Source: Blepharisma japonicum
Lineage: Eukaryota > Ciliophora > Heterotrichea > Heterotrichida > Blepharismidae
Assembly (NCBI GenBank): GCA_949751835.1
Contig: CATKHK010000009.1
Coordinates: 496,001-560,000, forward strand
Length of the DNA: 64,000 nt
Reading direction: 5' to 3'
Part shown: positions 7,795 to 17,778 of the stretch, piece by piece
How positions within the stretch are numbered: position 1 is the first letter of the stretch
Layout of the letters: every line of letters begins with the position of its first letter
Position numbers and translations under genes: made by a program
Notes under the pieces: model-generated
Told to the model about the DNA's origin: nothing
Seen by the model: only the letters and a program-made list of their open reading frames with translations
The model's database searches: none

Positions 7795-8655
7795 TTATAT
7801 CTTCAAAGACTTAAATGAAGAAAATAGTTTCCTGCTGTCTTCAAAAAACACTGACAAAAGTGGCCCAAAATCCTCTGTGACTGCATATCCTTTGTCTCGG
7901 CTTTGGTCTTTTTTGCATCTTCAAGTTTCTTCTGCATAAGATGCGACATTTGTAAGATTTTTTTGAGTCTATATAAAAAATACCTTATCTTTTAAACTGT
8001 TAGGAATTTTGGAAAAATCAATAAGATATGCCGGGTGGATGTTGAATCTTTGGGGTGATTTTTCTTCAATATTTATATTGAGGATTTTAAGCTTATCATA
8101 GGCAGGTTTTGATAAAGTTACAGCTTGGTCTATAAATAGTTTTGTATTTTCCAGCTTTAAATTATTGGGATTCATTCTCATTAATGAGTTGATTCTTTTC
8201 CATTTTGCCTCTTCTTCAAGCTTTTGCTGCTTCATGCTTTCATTGATTTTTATTTCTTCGTCTTTTTTAAGTTTTTTGTTCTCATTGAAGAGTTTTAGCT
8301 CAGTTTTGCAATTAATCATAATGTCGTCAAGCATTTCTAAGCTGGCATTAACCAATGTAGGGTGATCACAGTAGGTTTCTTTCATTATATTTTTTAATTG
8401 ACTCGAAAAGTCTTCTAATAAATTTAATACTCTGGTATTTGAAGACTCTGAGATGAAATTTGATGAAAGTTTTAATTGAAGATCAGGAAAATCGGGGCAT
8501 TTAATTTTACTTTTTTTAGCTGGCTGAAGCATAGGTATTGGCTTGTTTATCGCTACTTCGTTCGGATATCGTTTTGAAGGAGGTAGGTGCTCTTCCGGGA
8601 CTGTTCGTTTTCGACGAAAATGCAAGCCTTCTTCATGACAGTCTTCATATTCCAT
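7795..8655 (-). CDS. unknown basic protein, two exons
   Basis: A 281-residue protein in two exons. Exon 1 covers 224 codons from ATG at 8653-8655. A 15-nt intron (7969-7983) follows in phase 0, and exon 2 adds 57 codons to TAA at 7795-7797. The start is polar with basic clusters (FRRKRT, KKSKIK) that could serve as nuclear localisation signals. Residues about 60-150 are predicted helical, with a charged KKLKKDEEIKINE stretch. Exon 2 ends in a hydrophobic and aromatic segment around FGPLLSVFFED and contains one TGA Trp. No family is recognised. The stop lies 24 bp before the start of the downstream arginase-like gene. Confidence 0.68.
7969..7983 (-). other. 15-nt intron in the gene at 7795-8655
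   Basis: On the minus strand it reads GTATTTTTTATATAG, phase 0, with the conserved A at position 10. Retention would stop the protein at its TAG after four extra residues. The downstream frame stays open for 57 codons, which supports splicing. Confidence 0.75.
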
Positions 8656-8696
8656 TTTAAATATAAATACCCCGCTATAGCATTAAAATTTATTGA

Positions 8697-9377
8697 TTAA
8701 GAGCGTTGGATGTCAAAAACTTGAATATCATCTCCTTCACACACCAAAATTGAAGATGGCAGTCTGCTTTTATGTGTCCTAGGCACTAAATCTAAGTTTT
8801 TTATATTAAATTTCTCTTGTATTTCTTTTCTTATTTTTTTCCCAGGATCGTTATCCTGCATTGAGTCTATCGATATACTAAGTGGTGTCATTTTAATTTC
8901 ATGCAATTTCGAAAAATCCTTAAAAGATCTCTCAATTTCTCTTTTTTTGGGAGTTTTTGATTTGTAGTCTTTATAGGACGGAATATGTGTGTCTGATTCA
9001 GGCTCTAAAAAGTCACTAACGAAGTTAAGCTTTGCTTTACGAAGACTTTGGCTTAGTTTTTCTTTTAAAGGGGATGGAGTTTTCAAGATATCTTGAAGGC
9101 TTAGTTGCATACGAACTGGCTGGGTTTGGTTTAAGTCTTGTTTTTGTGTTAGAGCTGAGTGTGATCGTATTTTTAAATCAGGGCTAGATTCTGCGGATTT
9201 TTTAGAAGAAAAATCAGAGCTTATTTTTGGTCTAGGTGGAGTTTTTAAAGTTTGAGATAAAGGCTGTTTAGAGTTAGCTCTTGGGATTTCAGACTTTAAT
9301 AAATCCTCAAGACGAAGAGTTACACCTTTAACAGGACGTGGGGATGGATTTCGATATGGTTTTTGAATAAATGACAT
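8697..9377 (-). CDS. unknown basic, proline/serine-rich protein with repeated short motif
   Basis: A 226-residue, mostly disordered basic protein. Two related short motifs stand out: LRLEDLLKSEIP near residues 21-32 and LSLQDILKTPSP near residues 92-103, both of the pattern LxL[EQ]D[LI]LK[ST]. Many SP and TP sites (TPPRP, SPDL, TPSP, TPKK) suggest phosphorylation by proline-directed kinases. The C-terminal 50 residues, around IQEKFNIKNLDLVPRTHKSR, look more ordered. No family is recognised. It follows the gene at 9507-10403 on the same strand. Confidence 0.62.
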   Translation of the reverse strand: MSFIQKPYRNPSPRPVKGVTLRLEDLLKSEIPRANSKQPLSQTLKTPPRPKISSDFSSKKSAESSPDLKIRSHSALTQKQDLNQTQPVRMQLSLQDILKTPSPLKEKLSQSLRKAKLNFVSDFLEPESDTHIPSYKDYKSKTPKKREIERSFKDFSKLHEIKMTPLSISIDSMQDNDPGKKIRKEIQEKFNIKNLDLVPRTHKSRLPSSILVCEGDDIQVFDIQRS

Positions 9378-9506
9378 CTTGCAAATTTACTAAATTTATC
9401 AATAATGCAAAAATTATTATTTAAAATATAGAGAATTTTAGATTTTAAATAATTTTTATCATAGAGACCGCTTTAATTATATTTATTTACTTCTATTTTT
9501 TAAGGA

Positions 9507-10403
9507 TTATTTATGTGTTTTAGACTTCGACTTTGACTTAGGCCTTCTTGTTTCAAATTCAGGCTCGGATTCATAATCAAGCTCATTTTTCTCACCCTCT
9601 TCATCTTCTAATAAATCTTCCTTCATAGCATTAGACACATTTTGGAAAAATTCAAGCTCAAACTCACCATCCAAAATTACCCTTTCAAAATACTCATTTT
9701 TGCCAGCATCGCATTTATCTACATCTCCTTTAAAAGACTCATCAACTAAGTACCTATCTTCTAACCTATTTTTTGATTCTGCCATTCTCTTATTAAAATC
9801 TTCTAAAACTTCATCGAGTACTGAATTTTCTATTGGATTTTTGTATTTAATTTTTCCATTAGTCACAGAAAAACTAATAATATTAAACCCCCACAGCAAA
9901 TCTATCGATTTTTGGAAAATTCTGGCATTAAACCCTTCAAGTGATTCTTCTATTTCTTCACCTTGTAAATCCTTATATTTAATATCAATATTTTTATATC
10001 GATAGACTTCAGCCTGTATATTTGGAAAAGATGGGCATTCTTCTAGCTGATAATCTCTTTCCTGGCTGATTTTTTTTATTAAAGGATTTATATAAACTTT
10101 GTAGTCTGATTCAGTCCCTATGTAGTCGCTCCATTTATTAGGTTCTAGGTTCTTGTGAATAACCATGGCAGAGAGATCAAAGCCTATTTGTGTAGCTGCA
10201 AGGCATGGCAATTTATTGTAGGCTGCGGTCATCAATAGGGATGGGATATAATATTCTTTGCATTTTCTGGAGATATTAGGGAGTCTGTTACTTTCAATTT
10301 GCAGGGTTCTTTGATCACTGTCATCAAGAATGGTTACGAGCTTTTTGACTGTTGGCTTCAGCTGCATTGATAGTCTCTCTGAAAACTTTTTAAGATGAGC
10401 CAT
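9507..10403 (-). CDS. peptide deformylase-fold protein lacking the catalytic HExxH motif
   Basis: Peptide deformylases remove formyl groups from new mitochondrial or plastid proteins through a metal bound by one Cys and two His. This 298-residue protein keeps the layout: LPCLAATQIGFDLSAMVI corresponds to motif 1 (GxGLAAxQ), KVYINPLIKKIS follows, LEECPSFP corresponds to motif 2 (EGCLS, Cys kept), and NARIFQKSIDLLWG corresponds to motif 3 (QHExDHLxG). In motif 3 the His, Glu and second His are Lys, Ser and Leu, so metal binding and catalysis should be lost. The last 60 residues are an acidic then Lys/Ser-rich tail. A non-catalytic structural or regulatory role is inferred. Confidence 0.68.
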   Translation of the reverse strand: MAHLKKFSERLSMQLKPTVKKLVTILDDSDQRTLQIESNRLPNISRKCKEYYIPSLLMTAAYNKLPCLAATQIGFDLSAMVIHKNLEPNKWSDYIGTESDYKVYINPLIKKISQERDYQLEECPSFPNIQAEVYRYKNIDIKYKDLQGEEIEESLEGFNARIFQKSIDLLWGFNIISFSVTNGKIKYKNPIENSVLDEVLEDFNKRMAESKNRLEDRYLVDESFKGDVDKCDAGKNEYFERVILDGEFELEFFQNVSNAMKEDLLEDEEGEKNELDYESEPEFETRRPKSKSKSKTHK

Positions 10404-10587
10404 AATATAATTTATACCATGCTAAAAAATCAGGAAATTTAATAGTAAAAATTGCTTAGATTATTATTTAAGAAATAATTTCTTCTTACCTTTGCTTCTT
10501 TTTTAGAAGGCTCAATTTTATTAAATGTTTTAATATTAATAAACCACTCATATAAACGGGGTTATAGATTAAATATAGTAATTTTTA

Positions 10588-12312
10588 ATGGAGACTTATC
10601 AAGATATATTCAGCTATATTTATGATTCTTTAGTGCAAGAGCTTAGCAGCTACCAAACAGGAAAGATTGGAGAATTAGTAAAAGAAAACTTTAATTTATC
10701 TAAAGAAAAAATTCAAGTGATAAACCCTGACTCAATTGTTTCAGAAGTATTCTATCAACACAAAAATCAAGCTCTGATACTTTATTATTCTTTATCATTT
10801 GTAATATTTAGTGAATCTAATCCTTTTACAATTGAAGATGCCTCAAAGTGCATAGGATGTCTTATATATATTATTCAACATACAAATCAAGTAAATTTGC
10901 AAGAGTCAGTAGATAACTTAGTATTTTCTATTATCAAAAGTGTTATAAACTCCAAAGAAACAAATGATCTTATCAGCTGGATATTAAAATTAAGAGAAAT
11001 TGCCCATCTTTTCCAATCTTACAACAGTGAATCAGATGAAGCATTAATTAGATTTAGAATTTCTTCAAATTTACTTGAATTATTAAAAAACAGAAATAAA
11101 GATTCAATTCTTAACGGATTAAAAGACTTAGCAAAATTAAAGAAAAATGGCATTTTTATAGAAAACCAAGAAAATAATTTTATTAATCTTGCTTGTGAGT
11201 GAATTGAAGAGACTAATGATTTTTATGGACTAAAAGAATTCATTGGACAAGTAATTAGATCCGATATTGAAGGGGCACGGATTATGCTAGGTATTATCAA
11301 AAATTTTGATATGCAAGGAGATACAAAAGAAAAAGTGGAGAGTTTTATTGAAAAATATGGTTTCATTCCTTCAGAAGAAGAAAAAAATTTAGATGAATTT
11401 AATGTTCTTCCGCTAGTATCAAACAAGAAATACTTAGAGATTATAGGAGAGCCAATTTATGCTTGAAGCCGTGGCCCATTAACAACATCAATTCACAAAG
11501 GAATTCTCCGATTGCCTGGACTTAAAGATATAAAAGTAGCAATAAAGTCCATAAGCCATCCCGACAAGCGAGAACTCAAAAGAAGTGAGCCTGAGGCTGA
11601 TTTTCTTAAAAAATTGTCAAGAAAACACTCAGCATTTCCCATATTTTATGGTGATTTTTATGATAACATTGATCAAAAGCATAGATATAACATAGTAATG
11701 GAGCTCTTCAACAAAGGAAATCTATATGATGATATTACAGAAAGGAAAGCAATTCGCAAGTTGTATACTGACAATGAATACTCAAAAATCCTTATAACTT
11801 TACTAGACTCTATAGCTTTTCTTCACACAAATAACATTTTCCACAGAGACCTCAAGCCTCAAAATCTCCTTTTCAATGAAGCTGGAGAAATAAAGCTCAT
11901 CGATTTCAACGTCTCTGAAGTAATGGAGATGCCAACCATTGACATAACATCAAGAGAAGAATCAATTAGAGGTACAGTTAACTATATGTCTCCAGAAATT
12001 CGTGAGGCTTTTAATGAGGCTTCTTTTGGCGTGGAACGAAAACCATTAACCAACTTATCAAAATCTGATATATATTCTTTAGGGCTAATATTACTTGAAA
12101 TGAGGACCTTAGGGGATATTAAAGATGTGAATTTAAAAAATGATGAAGCAAGAAATAAATTGAGAAGTTTAATAAATGAAATTAGACCTATAGGGCAGAT
12201 GAATTTGAAGGAGTTGATAGAAAATATGCTAAAGGAAGATTTTAAAGAAAGAATTAGCTCTAAAGCGGCACTTAGCTATATTTATGAAGGTTCAACAGAG
12301 GCTGTTGTTTAA
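10588..12312 (+). CDS. divergent protein kinase with N-terminal helical region
   Basis: The 574-residue protein reads through TGA (Trp) at 11200-11202 and 11464-11466. Residues 1-290 are helical and match no family I know. The C-terminal 270 residues are a protein kinase domain: KVAIKSI (ATP-anchoring Lys), IVMELFNKGNL (hinge), FHRDLKPQNLLF (catalytic loop), LIDFNVSE in the place of DFG, RGTVNYMSPEIR (activation end) and SDIYSLGLILLEM. The glycine-rich loop is not recognisable and DFG is DFN, so magnesium binding and activity may be unusual, although the catalytic Asp and Asn remain. Its substrate is unknown. Confidence 0.75.
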
Positions 12313-12487
12313 ATTGAATAATTAATTATTTGATTATTAGTTGTAGAATTTGATTTGATAGTTAGTCAAACTATCTAATCAGAGAGTAAGCTCATTCAAC
12401 AATAAATTTAATTTTTCTATCTTATTAATATGAAGCTAAAGATTGATTCCTATTAAATTTACTTTCCTTGCAATTTAAAATAAATTA

Positions 12488-13951
12488 TTAATCAACTGCA
12501 ATTGACTGATAAAACGCTTCATAGCTGATGCCATTTTCTATGTAAATTCTGTACCTCTTCATAATCAATTCTATTTCTTTATTTGTAGAATATATTCCAA
12601 TTTTTTCTAATGCAATTTTCATGTCAGAAATTGAGATTATCCCATCGGAATCACTATCGATAGCTTGAAACGCATTTTTTAAATAAGTTTCAGGAAATTT
12701 TTCTAACTCTATACCTTCTTCAGCAATTTTCTTTTCACCTTCTATTATTAATTTAAAAATGTTTGATAATATTTCTATGCACAAAGGGCTGAGTCCGTTA
12801 TTTATAACAGATATTCGTTCATAATCGCCATTTAATGGTCTTAGTAAATTATCTAACCCTTCTTCTTCTAGCTTTATATTATCATTCCCAAATTTCTTGA
12901 AAATTCTTACTAAATCATCTTCTTCTGCTTCAATTTTTAGTTCTTTTAGGAACCTGTCAAACTCTGGCATACTAATTTCAAGCTCTTCGTATTTATCTAG
13001 CACTTTAAATAAAAAATCAATTGAAAACTCTTTAAACATAAATAAAGATTCTCGGTAATTTTCTGTGTTCATTTCTAAATTTAACTGCAGGAGAAAATAA
13101 TTTAATACTTTTTGGTTAATTTCGGATAATTCTTGATCATTTTCCAAGCCTTCGTCTTTTCTTTCTTCATTAATGCTATTTAGATCTGCCTGAGAGCTTT
13201 CTTCCAGTTTTTCAGAATTTTCTTGAAGTTCAATATCTTCTTCTCCAGTGGTGAGAGTTTCCTGAGCATTAATTTCCATTTTTTCTGAATGCTCAGTATT
13301 TAACTCAACTATTTCAGCTTTATTACTAGACCTAAAAGGTGTCAATATTTCATAAAACTTTTCAAAGTTAATAGTTTTTTCTTTTTCTCTCTTAATTCTA
13401 CGAAAAAATTCCTCAAAACTTTTCCTGTTAATTATTATTCCATTGTTTTTTAAAAATCTAAATAAATCTGCTGAATCAATAAATCCTTTGTTTTCTTTAT
13501 CTATAGTTAAAAATGCGACATGAATTGAAAAATCTGCTAAATTTTCTAATTCCATTTTAATGTTTTCAATTTTTCTATTCAAATCGATTTCTTTTCTAAT
13601 CAAAGTTTGAAACCCAAATCTTGAATGTTTATCTAGCTTATAAGAATGGCTGAGGTTTTGATTCAAACAATTTTGTTTCAATTTTTTATTAGTAGCAGGC
13701 ATAATTAATGCTAGGAAATCTTTTGAAGTAAGATGTGAATTAGCTCCATAGCTATATTGTTTTATCAACAAATAAAAATCATCAAAAGAAGCTTTGAGAT
13801 CTTTTATCAAGCTACAATGATAAAAATCATTCGGAGTGATTACTCCATAACTTTGTGGAATCATGTCAAGGAGATTATAAGGATTGAAATTTCTATCTTT
13901 ACAAAGAAATTCCCTGCATATTTCAATATCAGATTCTCCTTCATAAATCAT
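12488..13951 (-). CDS. multi-EF-hand protein
   Basis: A 487-residue acidic protein with several EF-hand units. One is close to canonical: AIDSDSDGIISISDMKIAL near residue 435, holding Asp/Ser/Asp ligands and a central Gly. Others are degenerate, including DKENKGFIDSADLFRFL near residue 152, KFGNDNIKLEEEGL and the final NGISYEAFYQSI. A Glu-rich linker around residues 215-275 separates two lobes. At least one site should bind calcium. The layout resembles ciliate cytoskeletal and centrin-like EF-hand proteins, but no orthologue is clear. It has no TGA codon in frame. Confidence 0.75.
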   Translation of the reverse strand: MIYEGESDIEICREFLCKDRNFNPYNLLDMIPQSYGVITPNDFYHCSLIKDLKASFDDFYLLIKQYSYGANSHLTSKDFLALIMPATNKKLKQNCLNQNLSHSYKLDKHSRFGFQTLIRKEIDLNRKIENIKMELENLADFSIHVAFLTIDKENKGFIDSADLFRFLKNNGIIINRKSFEEFFRRIKREKEKTINFEKFYEILTPFRSSNKAEIVELNTEHSEKMEINAQETLTTGEEDIELQENSEKLEESSQADLNSINEERKDEGLENDQELSEINQKVLNYFLLQLNLEMNTENYRESLFMFKEFSIDFLFKVLDKYEELEISMPEFDRFLKELKIEAEEDDLVRIFKKFGNDNIKLEEEGLDNLLRPLNGDYERISVINNGLSPLCIEILSNIFKLIIEGEKKIAEEGIELEKFPETYLKNAFQAIDSDSDGIISISDMKIALEKIGIYSTNKEIELIMKRYRIYIENGISYEAFYQSIAVD

Positions 13952-14127
13952 CGAAATTAAAGAGCACAGTAGATTTCTTCAGTCTTTATTGATCATCAAT
14001 TAATCTGATTAAGCTGGAAAATATGAAGTTAATTTTTCTTTATTTCCTTATACAACTCTATACCGTTTTATTAATATTTTAATCGATTTATTAGACCACA
14101 ATATTATCTCAATTAAAATTCTTAAAA

Positions 14128-14853
14128 TTACGAAACATAATAAGTCAAGTTATCATCCCCAATAAACAAAAATCCATACCTTACCAGATCGCCAAGCACT
14201 TCATCTAAATTTTTGATTTTTCTCTTCACAAGAGTCTCAATTTTATACCTATCTAACCCAATATAATCTTTAGAGTTTTCCTTGATCGCTCTCACAACTT
14301 CAGCTTGATCTTCATTTAAATTCGAATAATCATTTTGGCTTGAGCCAGCATTATTAAATCTGCTTGATAAATCAGCCATAACGTTATCAGCTGCTTGTGA
14401 AGGTGTATGCAAAATACCATTTCTAACCAAATAGCATCATAGCACTTTGACATAATGATAATGAACTTGATCATAGGTATTTACATTAGAAATTGACTGC
14501 ACTATGCATTTTACCTCATCACCAAGCTTTCTTAAGGCTCCAATTATATGCACATATCCATTTTCTATATATGTATAATCACTCAAAGCTTTGGGGCGGG
14601 TTGAATCTCCTTTGGTGTAGATAATTCCTTGAATACCGTCATTGTTATCTTCAAATTCAAGCTTTATAATATTATGGGTTTCTTGGTAATTTGTAATGCG
14701 GCAAACGATTTCGATTATTTCTACTAACTCGTTGTTAAGCTTGAAAGGCTCGCCTTGCTTGATCATATCATTTACAAGCTTAAGATTGACTGGGGTAAAG
14801 GTGAATCGTTTAGATTCTGTTGTTTGTGGCTTGTAGGGAGGTGAAAATTCCAT
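14128..14853 (-). CDS. RPA2: replication protein A 32-kDa subunit
   Basis: RPA32 is the middle subunit of the trimer that coats single-stranded DNA in replication, repair and recombination. The 241-residue protein has a short N-terminus, one OB fold starting FTFTPVNLKLVNDM and running through VEIIEIVCRIT, DSTRPKAL, GYVHIIGALRKLG and VHYHYVKV, and a C-terminal winged helix from NEDQAEVVRAI to FLFIGDDNLTYYV. A TGA at 14437-14439 encodes the Trp joining the OB fold and the linker, so under the standard code the gene would look broken. The start MEFSPPYKP is chosen because the upstream codons offer only TTG. Confidence 0.9.
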
Positions 14854-15013
14854 TTTCCAAGTATGCAATTATATTGCAAAAGAAAAATAGCTATTTTGTA
14901 CTGTTTCAGCATAAATTTTATAAGTTTATTAAAAGATTATTAGAAAATAGCAAGAAATTATAATAAATTCTAATTGGGGATAATTAGACTTCTTTTTATA
15001 TCTATAATAAAAG

Positions 15014-15337
15014 ATGTCTGAGTCAGTCATAAACAGGAAACAATTCCAGCAGCTTTACAGAAAAGATTTCGCAATTGAGCCAATGGCTGAAGACTTGATT
15101 CTAAAAATTGGTGAAGATTTCTTTTATAGATTAACTGATATGGCTACAGATGCAGCAGCTGCAAGAGATGGCGGAAATATCGAAATTGAGGATTTTAAGA
15201 TAATTTTAGAAAAATATTGGGATATCAGGGTCCCAGAATTTGAAAGAGAAGATTCCTTGAGACCTACTAGAAGAAATGCTTCAAGAAAAGGCAGAGAAGA
15301 GAAAGCTAGAAAAGCTTATAACACAAGAGCAAAATAA
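15014..15337 (+). CDS. TAF12: TFIID subunit 12 (histone-fold protein)
   Basis: TAF12 pairs with TAF4 in TFIID and is shared with SAGA. The 107-residue protein is almost only the histone fold: NRKQFQQLYRKDF, then AEDLILKIGEDFFYRLTDMA (the long central helix), IEIEDFKIILEKYWDIRVPEF (the family's LERxWNMxIPGF region), and a basic tail ending YNTRAK. The fold and the IPGF-like motif agree with TAF12 rather than other histone-fold proteins. The protein is short because it lacks the N-terminal extension of animal TAF12. TATAATAAAAG precedes the ATG. Confidence 0.87.
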   Translation: MSESVINRKQFQQLYRKDFAIEPMAEDLILKIGEDFFYRLTDMATDAAAARDGGNIEIEDFKIILEKYWDIRVPEFEREDSLRPTRRNASRKGREEKARKAYNTRAK

Positions 15338-16038
15338 AATATGTGTAAGCAAGATTTCATGGATAAATCGTTAATATATTAAGCGGTTGGAATTTTCTGT
15401 AATTATGCAATTGGATTGACTATTACTTATGGAAAATAACATCTTTAATAAAATAAAGTAACCAAGTTTTAATTTTTCTAAAATATGCATTAAACTATCT
15501 AGAAGGACTCTAGACTATTAGGAAAATTAAATAAAAACATGCAACTAATTGAAACCCTTTTGATAGTTAGATAGGCCAAAATTAAAAAAATTTACTTAAA
15601 GAATTCTCTTTAGCAATATCACGATTGCCAATGATATTATGAAGACGGTAGAAGGAGCTATTTAGATCTTTGCTTTATAGAATGGTATTTTTATAGGCTT
15701 TAGTGAAAGATAATTAAATATGTATTCTAGCTTTTGCTCCTTGAGCGATTTGAATTATTAAAAAAACCTGCCTTGAGGAAATTCTCATAGTGATATAGCA
15801 AAATTAAAAGCACTCATTTATAAATTATAAATATTAAATTTTAAGTGGCTTCTTTACAAAAATCTGATTTTTATACAAATTGGGTTTTGATATTTTGATT
15901 GTCTCAGAAAAATTCTATAACTCAAATTGATTTCCTTTGTAAATTGATAATATATAATTAGTTCATATTTTAACGAAATATAATATATATATTAAGCAAC
16001 GTTATTTCTTGCTCAACACTTGCATCTTCAATCTCAAT
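15338..16038. other. intergenic region between convergent genes, nothing recognised
   Basis: About 700 bp between TAF12 and the basic protein at 16039, which point towards each other. Only short ATG frames occur and all end quickly at TAA or TAG. I see no tRNA, snRNA or repeat I can name. Confidence 0.6.
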
Positions 16039-16917
16039 TTAATTACGAAAATGCATTCTTGGTGAGACTAATTTTATAGGCCTTTTAGTTGTTTCTGGCA
16101 TTTGGTACACATCTCCAAAGGACATTTCTCTAGGATCATCAGGCATATTTAAGCAGTCAGTGTCAAGGATCAGCCTTTTAATCCTATCATAAGCTTCCTT
16201 ATTGTTTTGGCCTTGGCTTACTTTTACCTTACTTGGGCTTATTTCATACCCTGAAATTTCCCCGCTTTGTGGCAATGCTGTGCTTTCACTCCCACAGCTT
16301 TCGGATTCGCTGAATTGCAAGTTTTTCTTTTGTGAAGAAATTGTATCAAAAGAGAAACAAGGAGTCCTAATTTCCCTTTTGAAATTGAAAGCTACAATGG
16401 ATTTTATTTTTGACCTTGATATACCTGATTCTTTACTGGGATTTGTAATCTCAATTGGAACTGGGATTTTGGGTTTTATTGGCTGTTTCACACCACTAGG
16501 TAAAATTCGTTTGGAAGCGTGAAAAATTAGGTTTGGTTTTACGTTGCTTAGTATAGCTTCAGAATTACAGTGATTCATACTTCTGGTAGATCTACACTGG
16601 CTTCTTTGAGAATCAGGTGCAATCAAGAAAGGACATTTTTCATCGACAGGGAGGGGCAAGTTTGGGAGTTGTAAGCCTGCTGTAGATGCTCTAGGAGTAC
16701 TTCGCTTAGATGGACAAATAGGGCGAAGAGTGGGGATACTTGATCCATCCAGTCTTATATTTTGAAATGGATCTTGAACCGGAGACTGATTGGTACTCAA
16801 AAAACTGTTTTTAGGCGAGCTGAGCTCAGATATAGAAAGTTGCCGCTTATTAGGTTGAGAACGCTCAAGATCCCTAGCCCTTATTTTTATTCTTGGTGGC
16901 ATCAAGTTTCTCTTCAT
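16039..16917 (-). CDS. unknown basic, serine-rich protein
   Basis: A 292-residue protein without predicted helices of length, rich in Ser, Pro, Arg and Lys. It begins MKRNLMPPRIKIRARD. Many SP and TP sites (SSPKNSF, QSPVQDP, STPRAST) suggest regulated phosphorylation. The middle has PIKPKIPVPIEITNPSKES, and the C-terminal third, from KEAYDRIKRLILDTDCL to FGDVYQMPETTKRPIKLV, looks the most conserved. No domain is recognised. It resembles the other disordered basic proteins in this window in composition, but I see no sequence repeat shared with them. Confidence 0.6.
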   Translation of the reverse strand: MKRNLMPPRIKIRARDLERSQPNKRQLSISELSSPKNSFLSTNQSPVQDPFQNIRLDGSSIPTLRPICPSKRSTPRASTAGLQLPNLPLPVDEKCPFLIAPDSQRSQCRSTRSMNHCNSEAILSNVKPNLIFHASKRILPSGVKQPIKPKIPVPIEITNPSKESGISRSKIKSIVAFNFKREIRTPCFSFDTISSQKKNLQFSESESCGSESTALPQSGEISGYEISPSKVKVSQGQNNKEAYDRIKRLILDTDCLNMPDDPREMSFGDVYQMPETTKRPIKLVSPRMHFRN

Positions 16918-17778
16918 TATATTAAATTTATTACAAATAGAAAATTAAATTGCTTTTCTTTAAATATACCATGTTTTGGCAAGATTTTTGGAAAATAATG
17001 GGAATTGGTTGCTTGTTCTCATTCATTAATTGTTTTATTTTTTATTATGGCTCGCATTAAATTGTTTCTTGGTTATTTCTAAATCTTTTATTTTTGGCTT
17101 AACAATAGCAAATTACATCTTTAATTTTTTTAATTATGTGGCACAGAATATGGAATAATTTTTATGGCATCTTAAGGCTTTACCTGGATTAGATAATTTT
17201 GTAAAGAGTTATTATAAATTTAGCATCATTATTTATTTCATCTATTTATTTATTTAACAACTAATATATGCAGCTTTTTCAGAAGCTTAGCTATAAAAAT
17301 AGTTAAGATTTTAAATTCTTTACTGTTAAAATCTTCATAACTTGAAAAATTTCAATCCTAATAGTCTTTTATTCGTAATTTTGATTTCAGCTATTTATTT
17401 AAACTTTATTGCTCTTTCCTCAGCTATATGTAAGTGTTTTCCATTTTTGGGATTTTTTATAATCTTATGGACTTCAATAAATTTTAGAAATAATTCAAAA
17501 TTTAAACATATAAGATCTGCAAAATAAACTTCATGAGCTAAAATCTTAAAATTTGATGTGATAATTAACCATTCTAGTATTATTAAGCTGAACTAATAGC
17601 TAAAAAAGATTCTGTTAGCAATCTATCTAATTTTTATGAAAAATAATATGCATTTATGCGAGTTATATATAACAACGGTCTCATCAAAAATTATGTTAGC
17701 AAAGCTGCATTATAGAATAAATTTAAAAAAATCCAGAGAAGTTACATCCATTATGCATTATTATAAATAAATCCAATA
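16918..17778. other. intergenic region between divergent genes, nothing recognised
   Basis: About 860 bp between the basic-protein gene (minus) and the CDPK gene (plus), so it holds both promoters. It is strongly AT-rich. A 61-codon frame at 17342-17527 starts with TTG, is hydrophobic by chance of T-richness, and is not supported. ATTATAAATAAATCC lies shortly before the CDPK ATG. Confidence 0.55.

Noticed and set aside
17342-17527. 61-codon plus frame in the gene-free stretch before the CDPK gene
   Set aside because: It starts with TTG, has no domain or ATG and a composition typical of T-rich DNA.
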